From Streptomyces sp. NBC_00442 (GTDB taxonomy: Bacteria; Actinomycetota; Actinomycetes; Streptomycetales; Streptomycetaceae), in the NCBI RefSeq assembly GCF_036014195.1, contig NZ_CP107918.1, forward strand, positions 2,170,001-2,234,000: DNA of 64,000 nucleotides. The letters are read 5' to 3'. The position numbers and the translations under genes were made by a program. Of this stretch, positions 24,145 through 32,607 are shown piece after piece. The notes beneath the pieces were generated by a model. That model was not told the DNA's origin. It worked only from the letters and a program-made list of their open reading frames with translations, and did not search any database. Each line of letters starts with the position of its first letter. Within the stretch, counting starts at the first letter, position 1.

Positions 24145-24930
24145 GTGGAAGTTGTCATCGTCCCGGACGCCAAGGCAGGCGGCGAGCTCATCGCCGAGTC
24201 GATCGCCGCCCTGTGGCGTCGCAAGCCCGACGCCCTGCTCGGCGTGGCCACCGGATCGACGCCGATCCCGATCTACGACGCGCTGACCGCGAAGGTCTCC
24301 GCCGGTGACGTGGATGTCGCGCGCGCCCGCGTGTGCCAGCTCGACGAGTACGTCGGCCTGCCCGCGGGACACCCCGAGTCCTATAGGGCCACGGTGATCC
24401 GCCAGGTCGTCGAGCCGCTCGGGCTCGGCCCCGACTCCTTCATCGGCCCGGACGGTTCCGCCGACGACGTACAGGCGGCGTGCGAGGCGTACGACCTGGC
24501 GCTGGCCTCGGCCGGTGGCGTGGACCTCCAGATCCTGGGCATCGGCACGGACGGGCACATCGGTTTCAACGAGCCCTGCTCCTCGCTCGCCTCGCGCACC
24601 CGGATCAAGACGCTGACCGAGCAGACGCGGATCGACAACGCGCGCTTCTTCGACGACGACATCGACCAGGTGCCGCACCACGTGATCACACAGGGCATCG
24701 GCACGATTCTGGAGGCCCGTCACTTGGTGCTGCTCGCGACGGGCGAGGGCAAGGCGGAGGCGGTGGCGCAGACGGTGGAGGGGCCGGTGGCCGCGGTGGT
24801 GCCGGCGTCGGCGCTCCAGCTCCACCGGCATGCGACGGTCGTCGTGGACGAGGCGGCGGCGTCCAAGCTGAAGCTTGCGCCGTACTTCCGTCACACGTTC
24901 GCCGACAAGCCGGTGTGGCAGGGGCTTTAG
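24145..24930 (+). CDS. nagB: Glucosamine-6-phosphate deaminase
   Basis: A 261-residue enzyme from GTG 24145 (MEVVIVPDAKAGGELIAESI). It converts glucosamine-6-phosphate to fructose-6-phosphate and ammonia, the last step of N-acetylglucosamine use. Visible motifs are GVATGSTPIPIYDAL (phosphate binding), CQLDEYVGL (catalytic Asp) and GIGTDGHIGFNEPCSS (His of the ring-opening pair). Length is normal. The dre palindrome directly upstream places it under DasR, which responds to glucosamine-6-phosphate, this enzyme's own substrate. Confidence 0.95.
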   Translation: MEVVIVPDAKAGGELIAESIAALWRRKPDALLGVATGSTPIPIYDALTAKVSAGDVDVARARVCQLDEYVGLPAGHPESYRATVIRQVVEPLGLGPDSFIGPDGSADDVQAACEAYDLALASAGGVDLQILGIGTDGHIGFNEPCSSLASRTRIKTLTEQTRIDNARFFDDDIDQVPHHVITQGIGTILEARHLVLLATGEGKAEAVAQTVEGPVAAVVPASALQLHRHATVVVDEAAASKLKLAPYFRHTFADKPVWQGL

Positions 24931-24951
24931 CCGTCCGGGGGCCAGGGTTGC

Positions 24952-25020
24952 GCGCAGCTCCCCGCGCCCCCTTCGGGGCGCTTCACCTCAGCCCCGCCAG
25001 GGGCGCGGGGACCTCTGCGC
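24952..25020. repeat. Inverted intergenic repeat between nagB and the MFS gene
   Basis: GCGCAGCTCCCCGCGCCCC (from 24952) is mirrored by GGGGCGCGGGGACCTCTGCGC-type sequence (about 25000-25020), forming a long imperfect stem between two convergent genes. The left arm is a variant of the 14372 repeat (GCAGTTCCCCGCGCCCC). It probably terminates both genes. Confidence 0.7.
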
Positions 25021-25071
25021 GGCCGGGCCGCCACCGGGCGGCAGGTGACAGCCGGGGCGGGCCGCGTCGCG

Positions 25072-26250
25072 TTACGTCGCTTCGGACAGGGACGGGAAGC
25101 GGATCCGGGTGCTGCACACGGAGACCACGAGCGCCGACACCGCCACCGCCCCCATCCCCCACGCCAGGCTCGTCCCGCTCGCGATGAACCCGATCACCGC
25201 CGGCCCCGCAAGCAACCCCGTCGTGCCCATCGCGGCGACGAGGGCCAGCGCATCAGAACCCTGGCGGGCCGCCGCCACGTACACGCACGGCGTCACCGCC
25301 GCGATGCCGAGCCCCACGCAGGCGAACCCGATCAGCGCCGGCACCACTCCCCCGGCCAGCAGCGCGAGCGCGAGCCCCGTTCCGGCCAGCGCGCCGCCCA
25401 CCCGCACGATGCGGTCGTCGCCCCACTTCGTGCGCCAGCCGTCCGCGAAGAGCCGGGCCAGCACCATCATCACCGAGACCACGGCGATGCCCAGCGGGGC
25501 CAGTTCCGCCGCCGCGCCCGCGCTGTCCTTCAGATACAGCGCCGACCAGTCGTTCATGGCGCCCTCGGTCACCGTGCCGAACGCCATCGCCAGGCCCATC
25601 CAGATCGTCACTCGGGTGGGGAGCGTCAGTCCGCGCCGCTTAGGTTCGGCGGGGTCCCTCACGTCCGGCCGCGCGGACTCCGGCGCCTCCGGCAGCAGGC
25701 CGCCGCGCGCGGCGAGGACCAGCACCGCCACCAGCGCCGCCGCCGTGCCGAAGTGGGCCGGCAGGGCCGGGGACAGGGAGGTCACACCCGACGCGAGGAG
25801 CGCCGCGAACAGCGAGCCCGCGCTGAACGTCGCGTGCATCCGGGCCATCGTCGTCCGCCGGTACTGGACCTCCAGCGCCGCCGCCTGCGCATTCATCGCG
25901 ACGTTCAGGCATCCCACCGCGACCCCGTCGAAGAAGACGATGAGCAGCGTGACCGGATAGTCCGGCGTGACGGACAGCGCCAGCAGGACCGCGCCGAGGC
26001 ACAGCGCCGCGAGGACCGCGAGGCGCCGCGAGCCCAGCCGCTTCGTCAGGATCGCCACGAGCGGGAAGGACACCGCCGCGCCCGCTCCGCAGACCATGAG
26101 GAGCAGCCCGAGTTCCGCCTCGGACAGGCCCAGCCTGGTCTTCAGGGCCGGTATCCGCGAGACCCATGTCGCGTACTGGAAGCCGAGACAACAGAACAGG
26201 GCCGCGATCGCCACTTGGGATCGACGGTATGCGTCGAAGGCGCCGAACAT
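25072..26250 (-). CDS. MFS transporter, probable exporter of the cryptic operon
   Basis: A 392-residue protein with about twelve hydrophobic helices. SRIPALKTRLGLSEAELGLL after helix 1 is typical of the MFS branch that includes the fucose-permease-like and BtlA/YbjJ-like proteins. Its ATG (26250) is 6 bases after the GNAT stop (26257-26259), and all five genes upstream run in the same direction with overlaps. It is therefore probably the last gene of that operon and exports its product. Import of a precursor cannot be excluded. Confidence 0.82.
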   Translation of the reverse strand: MFGAFDAYRRSQVAIAALFCCLGFQYATWVSRIPALKTRLGLSEAELGLLLMVCGAGAAVSFPLVAILTKRLGSRRLAVLAALCLGAVLLALSVTPDYPVTLLIVFFDGVAVGCLNVAMNAQAAALEVQYRRTTMARMHATFSAGSLFAALLASGVTSLSPALPAHFGTAAALVAVLVLAARGGLLPEAPESARPDVRDPAEPKRRGLTLPTRVTIWMGLAMAFGTVTEGAMNDWSALYLKDSAGAAAELAPLGIAVVSVMMVLARLFADGWRTKWGDDRIVRVGGALAGTGLALALLAGGVVPALIGFACVGLGIAAVTPCVYVAAARQGSDALALVAAMGTTGLLAGPAVIGFIASGTSLAWGMGAVAVSALVVSVCSTRIRFPSLSEAT

Positions 26251-26256
26251 ACGGAT

Positions 26257-26862
26257 TTAGCCTACTTCCATGGACATGTACACCGCGTTCGCGCCGTAGC
26301 TCGACGGCAGTTCGACCTCGGGGTGGGGGCGGTAGCCCAGCGGCGCCCATACGACGTGGGCTCCCCTGACGGCCACCATGGAGATGTGACGGAACCCCAA
26401 CTCGCGTGCGGTGTGCAGGAGATGGGTCAGGAGGCGGGGGCCGATGCCGCGGCCGCGCAGGTGCTCGGCGATCACCAGGTCGTGCGCGTGCAGATTGCGG
26501 GAGGCCGACGACGGGGGCCCCGTCTCCTCCGTCTCCTCCGTCTCCTCCGCCCGGCTGAGGTCCGGGCTGGTGAACGGCGGGTACGGCAGGGCGAGAAGGT
26601 ATCCGCCGACGCGGCCCTCGTGCTCCACGACGAAGCACGTGCCGTGTGCGTAGCGGGATTTGAGGACATCGCGGCCCTCCGACAGGCCGTCCTCGGCGTA
26701 GGCGTCCGCTTCGAGGGCCACGATCGCGTCCCAGTCCCTCTCGGCCAGCGGGCGGACGAGGAGGTCCGGTTCGAGCGGGAGCGTGCCGCCCGGTGCGGTG
26801 ACCGGCCGAGCGGTCACCGGGTGGGATGCCGTCGGCCGGGATGCCGTAGGCCGGGATGTCAC
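26257..26862 (-). CDS. GNAT-family N-acetyltransferase
   Basis: A 201-residue protein from GTG 26862; the GTG overlaps the decarboxylase stop as GTGA. Central GNAT signatures are DLVIAEHLRGRGIGPRLLTHLL (landmark RGRGIG, the acetyl-CoA pyrophosphate loop) and ISMVAVRGAHVVWAPLGYRP. A low-complexity insert EETEETEET (26521-26547, three near-perfect 9-bp repeats) interrupts the region before it. The first about 35 residues are Thr/Ser/Pro-rich and probably disordered. In context it may acetylate the amine made by the adjacent decarboxylase. Confidence 0.8.
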   Translation of the reverse strand: MTSRPTASRPTASHPVTARPVTAPGGTLPLEPDLLVRPLAERDWDAIVALEADAYAEDGLSEGRDVLKSRYAHGTCFVVEHEGRVGGYLLALPYPPFTSPDLSRAEETEETEETGPPSSASRNLHAHDLVIAEHLRGRGIGPRLLTHLLHTARELGFRHISMVAVRGAHVVWAPLGYRPHPEVELPSSYGANAVYMSMEVG

Positions 26863-28043
26863 TGCGAACCTCCGATGCAGGTGTACGGCAGCGGGTCGAA
26901 GCCGTTGAAGCCCTGGGTCGTGTAGCCGACGGCGTACGCGCCGCACGAGTGGATCCAGACGGGATCCCCGGAGGCCGCCGCGGCGGGGACCCGCACCAGG
27001 CCGGCCTCGTGGTCGAACGCGTCGTCGCTGTCGCAGGTGGGCCCGGCCACGACGGCCGGCACGAGCGGGACGTGGCCCTCGCCCTCGGGGTGGCCGGGGA
27101 ACTCCAGGCGGTATTGCAGGGCGTCCATCTCGTACAGGCCGTTGAACTTGCCGCAGCTCAGATAGAGCCAGTGCCGGCGCTCGCCGTCGCGTCCGCCGCG
27201 GGCCGTGAGCCGGGCCACGCGGGCCCGGATGGCGCCGTGGTCGGCGACGAGGTGGCGCCCGGGTTCCATGAGGAACTCCAGGGGCGAGGCCGATTCCTCG
27301 CGCAGCCGCTCCATGCCTTCGCGGAGCACGGCGAAGATCTTGTCGAGCGGAGGATCGAGGGGCCTGCCCGCCCTGTCGAGGCAGCCGAGGGCCGGCAGGC
27401 CGCCGCCGAGGTTGATCCGGTCGAGGAGGATCCCCCGCCCGCCCAGCACCGCGACGAGATCGGTCAGGTCGTCGAGCGCGCCGCGCCAGGCCTCCGCCGT
27501 CATCTGCTGCGAGCCGACGTGCACGGACAGGCCCGAGGGGACGAGGCCGGCGTCACGGGCCGCTTCCAGGACGCGTACCGCGTCGCCTGCCGAGCAGCCG
27601 AACTTCTGGCTCAGGCCCCACAGCGCGCCCTCGCCGCTGGTCGCGAGCCGGCAGAACACCCGGGAGCCGGGGGCGTGCCGGGCGATGGCCGCGACGTCCT
27701 CGACGCTGTCGGTGGCGAAGTCGCGCACGCCCAGGCGGTACGCGTCGGCGATGTTCTCGTCCGACTTGATCGTGTTGCCGTAGTGGATCCGGTCGCGCGG
27801 CACACCGGTCCTGAGGGCCTGCTCGATCTCGTTGGGTCCTGCCGCGTCGAAGCCGGCGCCCAGCCGGGCCAGGCAGGCGAGCACCTCGTCCACGGGGCAC
27901 GCCTTCATGGCGAAGCGGACCGAGATGCCGGGCAGTTCGCGCAGCAGCGCCGCGTACTGGCCCTCGATTCCGGTGAGGTCGAAGAAGATCCGGTCGTCGG
28001 TGGCGGCCGCGAGGGCCGTGCGGATGGCGGCGCTCTCACGCAT
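26859..28043 (-). CDS. PLP-dependent decarboxylase, ornithine/lysine decarboxylase-like (fold III)
   Basis: About 394 residues from ATG 28043 (GTG 28052 also possible). The alanine-racemase-type barrel has the PLP lysine in VRFAMKACP (about 46), the phosphate loop region LGGGLPALG, and MEPGRHLVADHG. The C-terminal GPTCDSDD carries the Cys and Asp used for substrate decarboxylation in eukaryotic-type ODCs. The end, SCGAYAVGYTTQGFNGFDP, is also typical. It would remove CO2 from a basic or modified amino acid. Overlap with both neighbours shows it belongs to the operon. Its exact substrate cannot be read from the sequence. Confidence 0.85.
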   Translation of the reverse strand: MRESAAIRTALAAATDDRIFFDLTGIEGQYAALLRELPGISVRFAMKACPVDEVLACLARLGAGFDAAGPNEIEQALRTGVPRDRIHYGNTIKSDENIADAYRLGVRDFATDSVEDVAAIARHAPGSRVFCRLATSGEGALWGLSQKFGCSAGDAVRVLEAARDAGLVPSGLSVHVGSQQMTAEAWRGALDDLTDLVAVLGGRGILLDRINLGGGLPALGCLDRAGRPLDPPLDKIFAVLREGMERLREESASPLEFLMEPGRHLVADHGAIRARVARLTARGGRDGERRHWLYLSCGKFNGLYEMDALQYRLEFPGHPEGEGHVPLVPAVVAGPTCDSDDAFDHEAGLVRVPAAAASGDPVWIHSCGAYAVGYTTQGFNGFDPLPYTCIGGSQ

Positions 28044-29355
28044 CGTCGACACCCCGGACCGGGCGCTCGGACCTGGCGGCCGCCACCAGCGGTCCCCACG
28101 CCTCGATGAGCAGCGCGAAGTCCTCCATGTCGGCCTGCGCCTCGTCGAGCAGCCGTTCGCGCAGCGGCAGCAGATGGTTCGCGAACTCGGCGTATTTGCC
28201 GCCCAGTTGGCGGTAACAGCGGTCGAGCACGTCGAGTCTGCGGACGTTCTCGGAACGGTCCGTGGACACGGACTTCGCGGCGAGGCCGGCGATCGTGGCG
28301 GCGCGCACGTGGTGGTGCTCGTCGAGCAGCGCCCCGCGGGCCTCCTCCATCGCCGTGTAGACGGGGTAGAGGTAGAGCATCGACAGGAGGAACTTGGTCC
28401 AGCGCAGCTGGTAGGCGGTGAAGCCGGGGCCGGTGCGCCGCTCGGGGGTGTAGTAGTTGACGATGTTGCGGTTGTGCACCACGCCGGGCAGCGTCGCGTC
28501 GCGCACCAGGTGCAGCAGGAAGTAGTCGCTGCCTATGGTGCTGGTGGCGGGCGGCAGCGGAACGCGTTCGTAGACCTCGTGATCGAGGCCGATGTTGCAC
28601 ATGTCGACGCGCCAGATGTCGGGGGCGCCGAGCGTGGACTCGTCGTGGGTGAAGGGGTCGGTGCCCGCGCCGACGAACGAGTCGTCGACCAGCTCGCGGC
28701 GCTGCTCGTCCGGGGTGCCGGCCTCGGCCCACAGGCCGACCACCTCGTAGTAGATCTCGGGGTCCAGGTCCCGGATCTCCCCGATGTCCACGGACAGTTC
28801 GCCCACGAAGGAGCTGCCGACCATCGCGACCGGCTTGTAGACGTCGACCGGGTCGAGCCGGGTCCGGGTGACGCCGGGCACCGCGTCCACGGCGCGCTTC
28901 CCGAGGGAGAGCAGCTCGTGGTGGATGGGGTGGACGGGTTCGCCGTCCAGGATCTGGTAGCTGCTGTCGGAGTCCCTGCGGTGTACGGAGTCGCAGCCGA
29001 GCGCGGCGGCGATCAGGAACGCGCGGTTGGTGCACGCTCCGTACGACACGTCGGCGGGCAACATGAGGTCGAGCACCAGGTCGGGCTTGGTGAGGCCGGC
29101 GCGGTCGACGACGCGCCTCAGGAAGTCGCGCTGGCGCGTCTCGTCGAGGTGGTGCACGACCACGCCGGGCGGTGACGCCACCTCGTGCAGTACGCGGGCG
29201 TGTTCGGTGCGGCTCGCTTCGTCGGAGGAGTCCAGGACGAGCAGGTGCACTTCGACGTCGAAGTGGGCGACGGCGTGGGCCGCCTCCTCGTGGAGCGCCG
29301 TGATCGTGGCCGCGCAGGCCCGGTTGGTGGGCAGCGTCAGACAGATGCGTCGCAC
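28036..29355 (-). CDS. DUF6271-like protein, possible glycosyltransferase fold
   Basis: A 439-residue protein from GTG 29355, with GAGGAG five bases upstream. It begins MRRICLTLPTNRACAATITA. An N-terminal Rossmann-like segment (VEVHLLVLDSSDEASRTEHA) is followed by CDSVHRRDSDSSYQ, a DSD-type acidic cluster reminiscent of GT-A nucleotide-sugar enzymes. Tyr/Trp-rich segments follow, such as FTAYQLRWTKFLLSMLYLYP. I recall similar actinobacterial proteins as DUF6271, without a demonstrated activity. Its ends overlap the genes on both sides (19 and 8 or more bases), so it is integral to the operon. A transferase acting on the decarboxylated or hydroxylated intermediate is a guess. Confidence 0.65.
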   Translation of the reverse strand: MRRICLTLPTNRACAATITALHEEAAHAVAHFDVEVHLLVLDSSDEASRTEHARVLHEVASPPGVVVHHLDETRQRDFLRRVVDRAGLTKPDLVLDLMLPADVSYGACTNRAFLIAAALGCDSVHRRDSDSSYQILDGEPVHPIHHELLSLGKRAVDAVPGVTRTRLDPVDVYKPVAMVGSSFVGELSVDIGEIRDLDPEIYYEVVGLWAEAGTPDEQRRELVDDSFVGAGTDPFTHDESTLGAPDIWRVDMCNIGLDHEVYERVPLPPATSTIGSDYFLLHLVRDATLPGVVHNRNIVNYYTPERRTGPGFTAYQLRWTKFLLSMLYLYPVYTAMEEARGALLDEHHHVRAATIAGLAAKSVSTDRSENVRRLDVLDRCYRQLGGKYAEFANHLLPLRERLLDEAQADMEDFALLIEAWGPLVAAARSERPVRGVDDA

Positions 29356-30401
29356 GCGGGCTCCTCGGTGGTGGCCGGAGCGGGGTGCCAGGATTCGAGG
29401 CCGAGCAGCTTCGCGCCGAGGTCGTTCAGGGTGGCCGTCGGGTACCTGAGGGATTCGGGGCGCCGGGCGTCGCCGACGAGCGTCCTGTTCCAGTCCGGGG
29501 TGCTGAGGCTGCGCCAGGACTCGACGCGGGACTTGCGCACCTCGTGATCGGATTCGAGGGCCGGCATCATCGAGAGGTACTGGACGGCGCGGACACCGTT
29601 GTCGGAGGTGTTGCGGGCGACGCCGTGCGCGAGGAGACCGTTCCAGATCAGCAGGTCACCGGCCTTGAGCTCGGGCCGGACGACGGGGAACTCGGTGCGG
29701 TCGGCGCCCGGCCGGATGGGGTCGCGGTCCGCGGGCTGTGCGACCTTCCACTCCTCGAACCGGCGGAACAGCTCGGGTGAGCACTGGAACCCGCCGTGGT
29801 CGTCGTGGGTGTCGTTGAGCGCGATGATGCCCTGCACCCGCTGCGGCAGCACGCCGAGCGTGGTGTCGACGTCCCAGTGCAGCTCGATGTCGAAGCCCTT
29901 CTCGGTGGGCTCGATGTGTGCGCGGTCGCGGTCCTTGACGTTGGGCGGGTTCAGGTTGAGCCGGTCGAGGGTGACCCAGAGCTCCTCGCAGTCCCACACG
30001 TCGGCGAACGCGTCGTACACCCGCTGTGTCTGGCGGCTGTCCCACAGGAGCTGGTGGTGGTACGCCTCGACGAAGCCGTAGACGTGCAGGTGCTGTTCGA
30101 GCTCGGAGGCGAACGTGCGGTCCTGGGAGTACCAGGTCTCGGGGCGCTCGGGGTCGAGGCCCTGGAAGTCCCAGGTGAAGTCGAGGAGGCGCTTCGCGGC
30201 GTCGGCCGGGATCGCCTCCTTCACTATGACGTAGCCGTACGTCTGCCAGAACGCGAAGTCGTCCTCGGACAGCACGCGCAGCGGGCGCGTCTTCTCGATG
30301 TCGCGCAGCGGGGTGCGGGCCAGGTAGGTCTCTCCGCCGTCCGAGCTGAAGTAGGGACGGCCGGAGGCGGCTCGGTAGAGGTATCGGTCGGGTGCCGGCA
30401 T
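29337..30401 (-). CDS. Phytanoyl-CoA dioxygenase (PhyH)-family Fe(II)/2-oxoglutarate oxygenase
   Basis: A 354-residue protein from ATG 30401, with GGAG eight bases upstream. The iron facial triad is visible as HWDVD (His and Asp, about residue 172) and the distal His in NGLLAHGVARNTS (about 263), with the 2-oxoglutarate-binding Arg expected downstream (NGVRAVQYLS). PhyH enzymes hydroxylate or halogenate small molecules in many natural-product pathways. It is the first gene of the five-gene operon. A dre-like DasR site lies about 370 bases upstream. Confidence 0.82.
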   Translation of the reverse strand: MPAPDRYLYRAASGRPYFSSDGGETYLARTPLRDIEKTRPLRVLSEDDFAFWQTYGYVIVKEAIPADAAKRLLDFTWDFQGLDPERPETWYSQDRTFASELEQHLHVYGFVEAYHHQLLWDSRQTQRVYDAFADVWDCEELWVTLDRLNLNPPNVKDRDRAHIEPTEKGFDIELHWDVDTTLGVLPQRVQGIIALNDTHDDHGGFQCSPELFRRFEEWKVAQPADRDPIRPGADRTEFPVVRPELKAGDLLIWNGLLAHGVARNTSDNGVRAVQYLSMMPALESDHEVRKSRVESWRSLSTPDWNRTLVGDARRPESLRYPTATLNDLGAKLLGLESWHPAPATTEEPACDASV

Positions 30402-31024
30402 GCGGTCGCTCCAGGGTTCGGACGGTCGGTGGCTGAACGGATCCCCGATGACCGCGGGACACGGGCGCGGGCGTCCCGGGGCGGGGATCGGCAGGGTGCG
30501 GCGGCCACGGCGGTCTCGGCCGGCGGCCGGATGAGGTCACGGTCGACGGCGGAGCGCTGTGGCGGACGGCCGGTTCGCCATCGGGCATTGCGAGGGCAAA
30601 TAGGCCTGGGAGAAAGGGAGTTGGCGGGCTCGGCGCCTCGTCGCGCCGGCCGGTCACCCGGTGAGGGAAAGGGGCCTCCACGACGGCAGGGCCGGGGTTG
30701 CCACCTCCTTGCGCTCGGTGCCTCTCATGGGTCGAGGGCACCCACACCGATCTTGCGTACCTCCAAGGTGGACTAGACCAACTTCTGGTGTCAAGCCCGA
30801 AGTTGGGGCGGTGTGGAGCCCAAAACGGGCCGGTTCACGCACCGGACATACGGCAGATACGTACTGTCAAGTAGACGGGCCCGAACGCGAGTTGAGGGCG
30901 CCTCGGCGCGCCATCCGGAGCGCCCCACTCCGGTGGCCCGACAGAAATCGGCCCTTGCGTACATCGAAAGTCGGCCCGTTCGTACATCCCCTCCGCCGGG
31001 GGCCCGCCCTACCCGCACATGCAA
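30402..31024. promoter_or_regulatory. Long leader of the PhyH operon with a dre-like site
   Basis: About 620 bases without a convincing gene. At 30767-30782 is GGTGGACTAGACCAAC, with core TGGACTAGACCA one base from the DasR consensus and identical to the site at 22314. AACTTC/GAAGTT (30780-30804) forms a further inverted repeat beside it. The segment 30820-31000 is moderately AT-richer and shows repeated GCGTACAT/CGTACAT words. The position fits an operator for the operon, though at 368 bases from the PhyH ATG it implies a long leader or an upstream promoter. Confidence 0.55.
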
Positions 31025-31066
31025 ACGTGGCGGGGTGACGGTCCGCCGACCGTCACCCCGCCACGT
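31025..31066 (-). terminator. Terminator of the das operon
   Basis: A perfect 19-bp stem joins 31025-31043 (ACGTGGCGGGGTGACGGTC) and 31048-31066, around a CGCC loop. It lies 15 bases beyond the stop of the GH3 gene, the last gene of the operon. Confidence 0.85.
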
Positions 31067-31081
31067 GATCCTTGGGCGGTG

Positions 31082-32599
31082 TCAGACCCCCGCGATGGCC
31101 TCCGCCGCCGCCCTGCCGCACACCCGCGCCGCACCGTGCGTGGCGATGTGCAGCGCGCCGCGCGGAGCCGCCCGCGGCACGCCCATCTCGACCACGACCG
31201 TGTCCGGGCGGGCCGCGAGCAGCGCGTCGAGGGCCGCCGCCATCCACGGGTGGCGGTGCTCGTCACGGACGACCGCGACGATCCGGCGCCCGCCGGCCGC
31301 GGCCAGGACCCCGTCGGCGGAGCTGTCCGCACCGTAGGTGCCGCTCTCGGTGCCCGGCAGCAGCGCCGCGAGCTCGGCGCCGATGCTCCACGGCGTCTCG
31401 CTGCTCACCGCGATGTTCATGACGGGCGTGAACGTGGCCACGTACGGGGCGCTCTCCAGCGGGCGCCACGAGGGCCCCGCGGTGACACGGGCGGCGCGGC
31501 GCGCGGCCACCAGACCGATGTCGCTGTCGGTACCGGGCGCGGTCCCCTCCTGCACCGCCGCGCCCGGCCCCGTCCTGTCCCCCCTGGCCCGCTGGGCCCA
31601 CGCCGCCAGCGCGCGCACGCGTGCGGCGGCGTCGGCCAGGCGTTCCTCGGCCAGCTCGCCGTCCCGTACCGCCGCGACCAGCGCGTCACGCAGCCGCAGT
31701 ACGGTGCCCTCGTCGCACAGGCCGCCGCCGACGCACAGCGCGTCGGCGCCCGCCGCGATGGCGAGGACGGAGCCGCGCTCGATGCCGACCGTCCCGGCGA
31801 TGGCCTGCATCTCCACCGCGTCCGAGACGATCAGTCCGTCGTAGCCGAGCTCCTCGCGCAGCAGTCCGGTGAGGATGCGCGGGCTGAGCGTGGCGGGACG
31901 GGCGGGGTCGAGCGCGGGAAGAAGGATGTGCGCGCTCATGACCGACTTGGAACCCGCGGCGATCGCCGCGCGGAAGGGCACCAGCTCACGTGCGTGCAGC
32001 GTGGCGAGGTCCACGTCGATGCGGGGCATCGCGTGGTGCGAGTCGACGTTGGTGTCGCCGTGCCCGGGGAAGTGCTTGGTGCAGGCGGCGACCCCGGAGG
32101 CCTGGAGGCCCTCGATGTAGGCGGCGGTGTGCCGGGCCACGAGAGCGGTGTCGGCCCCGAAGGCCCGTACGCCGATGATCGGGTTGTCCGGGTTGGAGTT
32201 CACGTCCGCGGACGGGGCCCAGTTGAGGTTGACGCCGCACTCGGCGAGGCGGCGCCCCAGTTCCCGGGCGACCTCGCGGGTCAGGTCCAGGTCGTCGACC
32301 GCGCCGAGCGCCAGGTTGCCGGGGAAGGACGAGCCGGAGCGGACCTCTATGCGGGTGACGTCACCGCCCTCCTCGTCGATCGCCACCAGGACGTCGTCGC
32401 GCTCGGCCCTCAACTGGGCTGTCAGGGCAGCCACTTGGGGAGCGGTGACGATGTTGCGGCCGAACAGGCCGACGGAGGCGAGGCCTTCGCCGATGCGGCG
32501 CAGCAGCCAGTCCGGCGCGGTGGTGCCGGCGAACCCGGGCTGGAGCACGGCGAGGGCGTCGCGGGTCAGCGTGTCGGAACCCGTGGTCATAGTCGTCAT
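31082..32599 (-). CDS. Glycoside hydrolase family 3 beta-N-acetylglucosaminidase (NagZ-type)
   Basis: A 505-residue cytoplasmic protein from ATG 32599; ATG 32590 is an alternative. GH3 NagZ signatures are EEGGDVTRIEVRSGSSFP, KHFPGHGDTNVDSHHAMP (Asp-His general acid/base pair) and IVSDAVEMQAIAGT (nucleophile Asp in SDAxxM). A C-terminal domain of about 160 residues follows. There is no signal peptide, so it should hydrolyse imported chitobiose or other GlcNAc oligomers inside the cell. Its start is 8 bases after the dasC stop, giving a dasABC-GH3 operon, as at the S. coelicolor das locus. Confidence 0.9.
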   Translation of the reverse strand: MTTMTTGSDTLTRDALAVLQPGFAGTTAPDWLLRRIGEGLASVGLFGRNIVTAPQVAALTAQLRAERDDVLVAIDEEGGDVTRIEVRSGSSFPGNLALGAVDDLDLTREVARELGRRLAECGVNLNWAPSADVNSNPDNPIIGVRAFGADTALVARHTAAYIEGLQASGVAACTKHFPGHGDTNVDSHHAMPRIDVDLATLHARELVPFRAAIAAGSKSVMSAHILLPALDPARPATLSPRILTGLLREELGYDGLIVSDAVEMQAIAGTVGIERGSVLAIAAGADALCVGGGLCDEGTVLRLRDALVAAVRDGELAEERLADAAARVRALAAWAQRARGDRTGPGAAVQEGTAPGTDSDIGLVAARRAARVTAGPSWRPLESAPYVATFTPVMNIAVSSETPWSIGAELAALLPGTESGTYGADSSADGVLAAAGGRRIVAVVRDEHRHPWMAAALDALLAARPDTVVVEMGVPRAAPRGALHIATHGAARVCGRAAAEAIAGV

Positions 32600-32607
32600 G
32601 GGCAGGG

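Noticed and set aside
25072..30401. Siderophore cluster of the NIS type
   Set aside because: A decarboxylase and a GNAT are present, but no IucA/IucC-type synthetase or N-hydroxylase is encoded.
30402..31024. A small plus-strand gene in the leader of the PhyH operon
   Set aside because: Open frames of about 100-170 codons exist but have Arg/Pro-rich products and no ribosome-binding sites.
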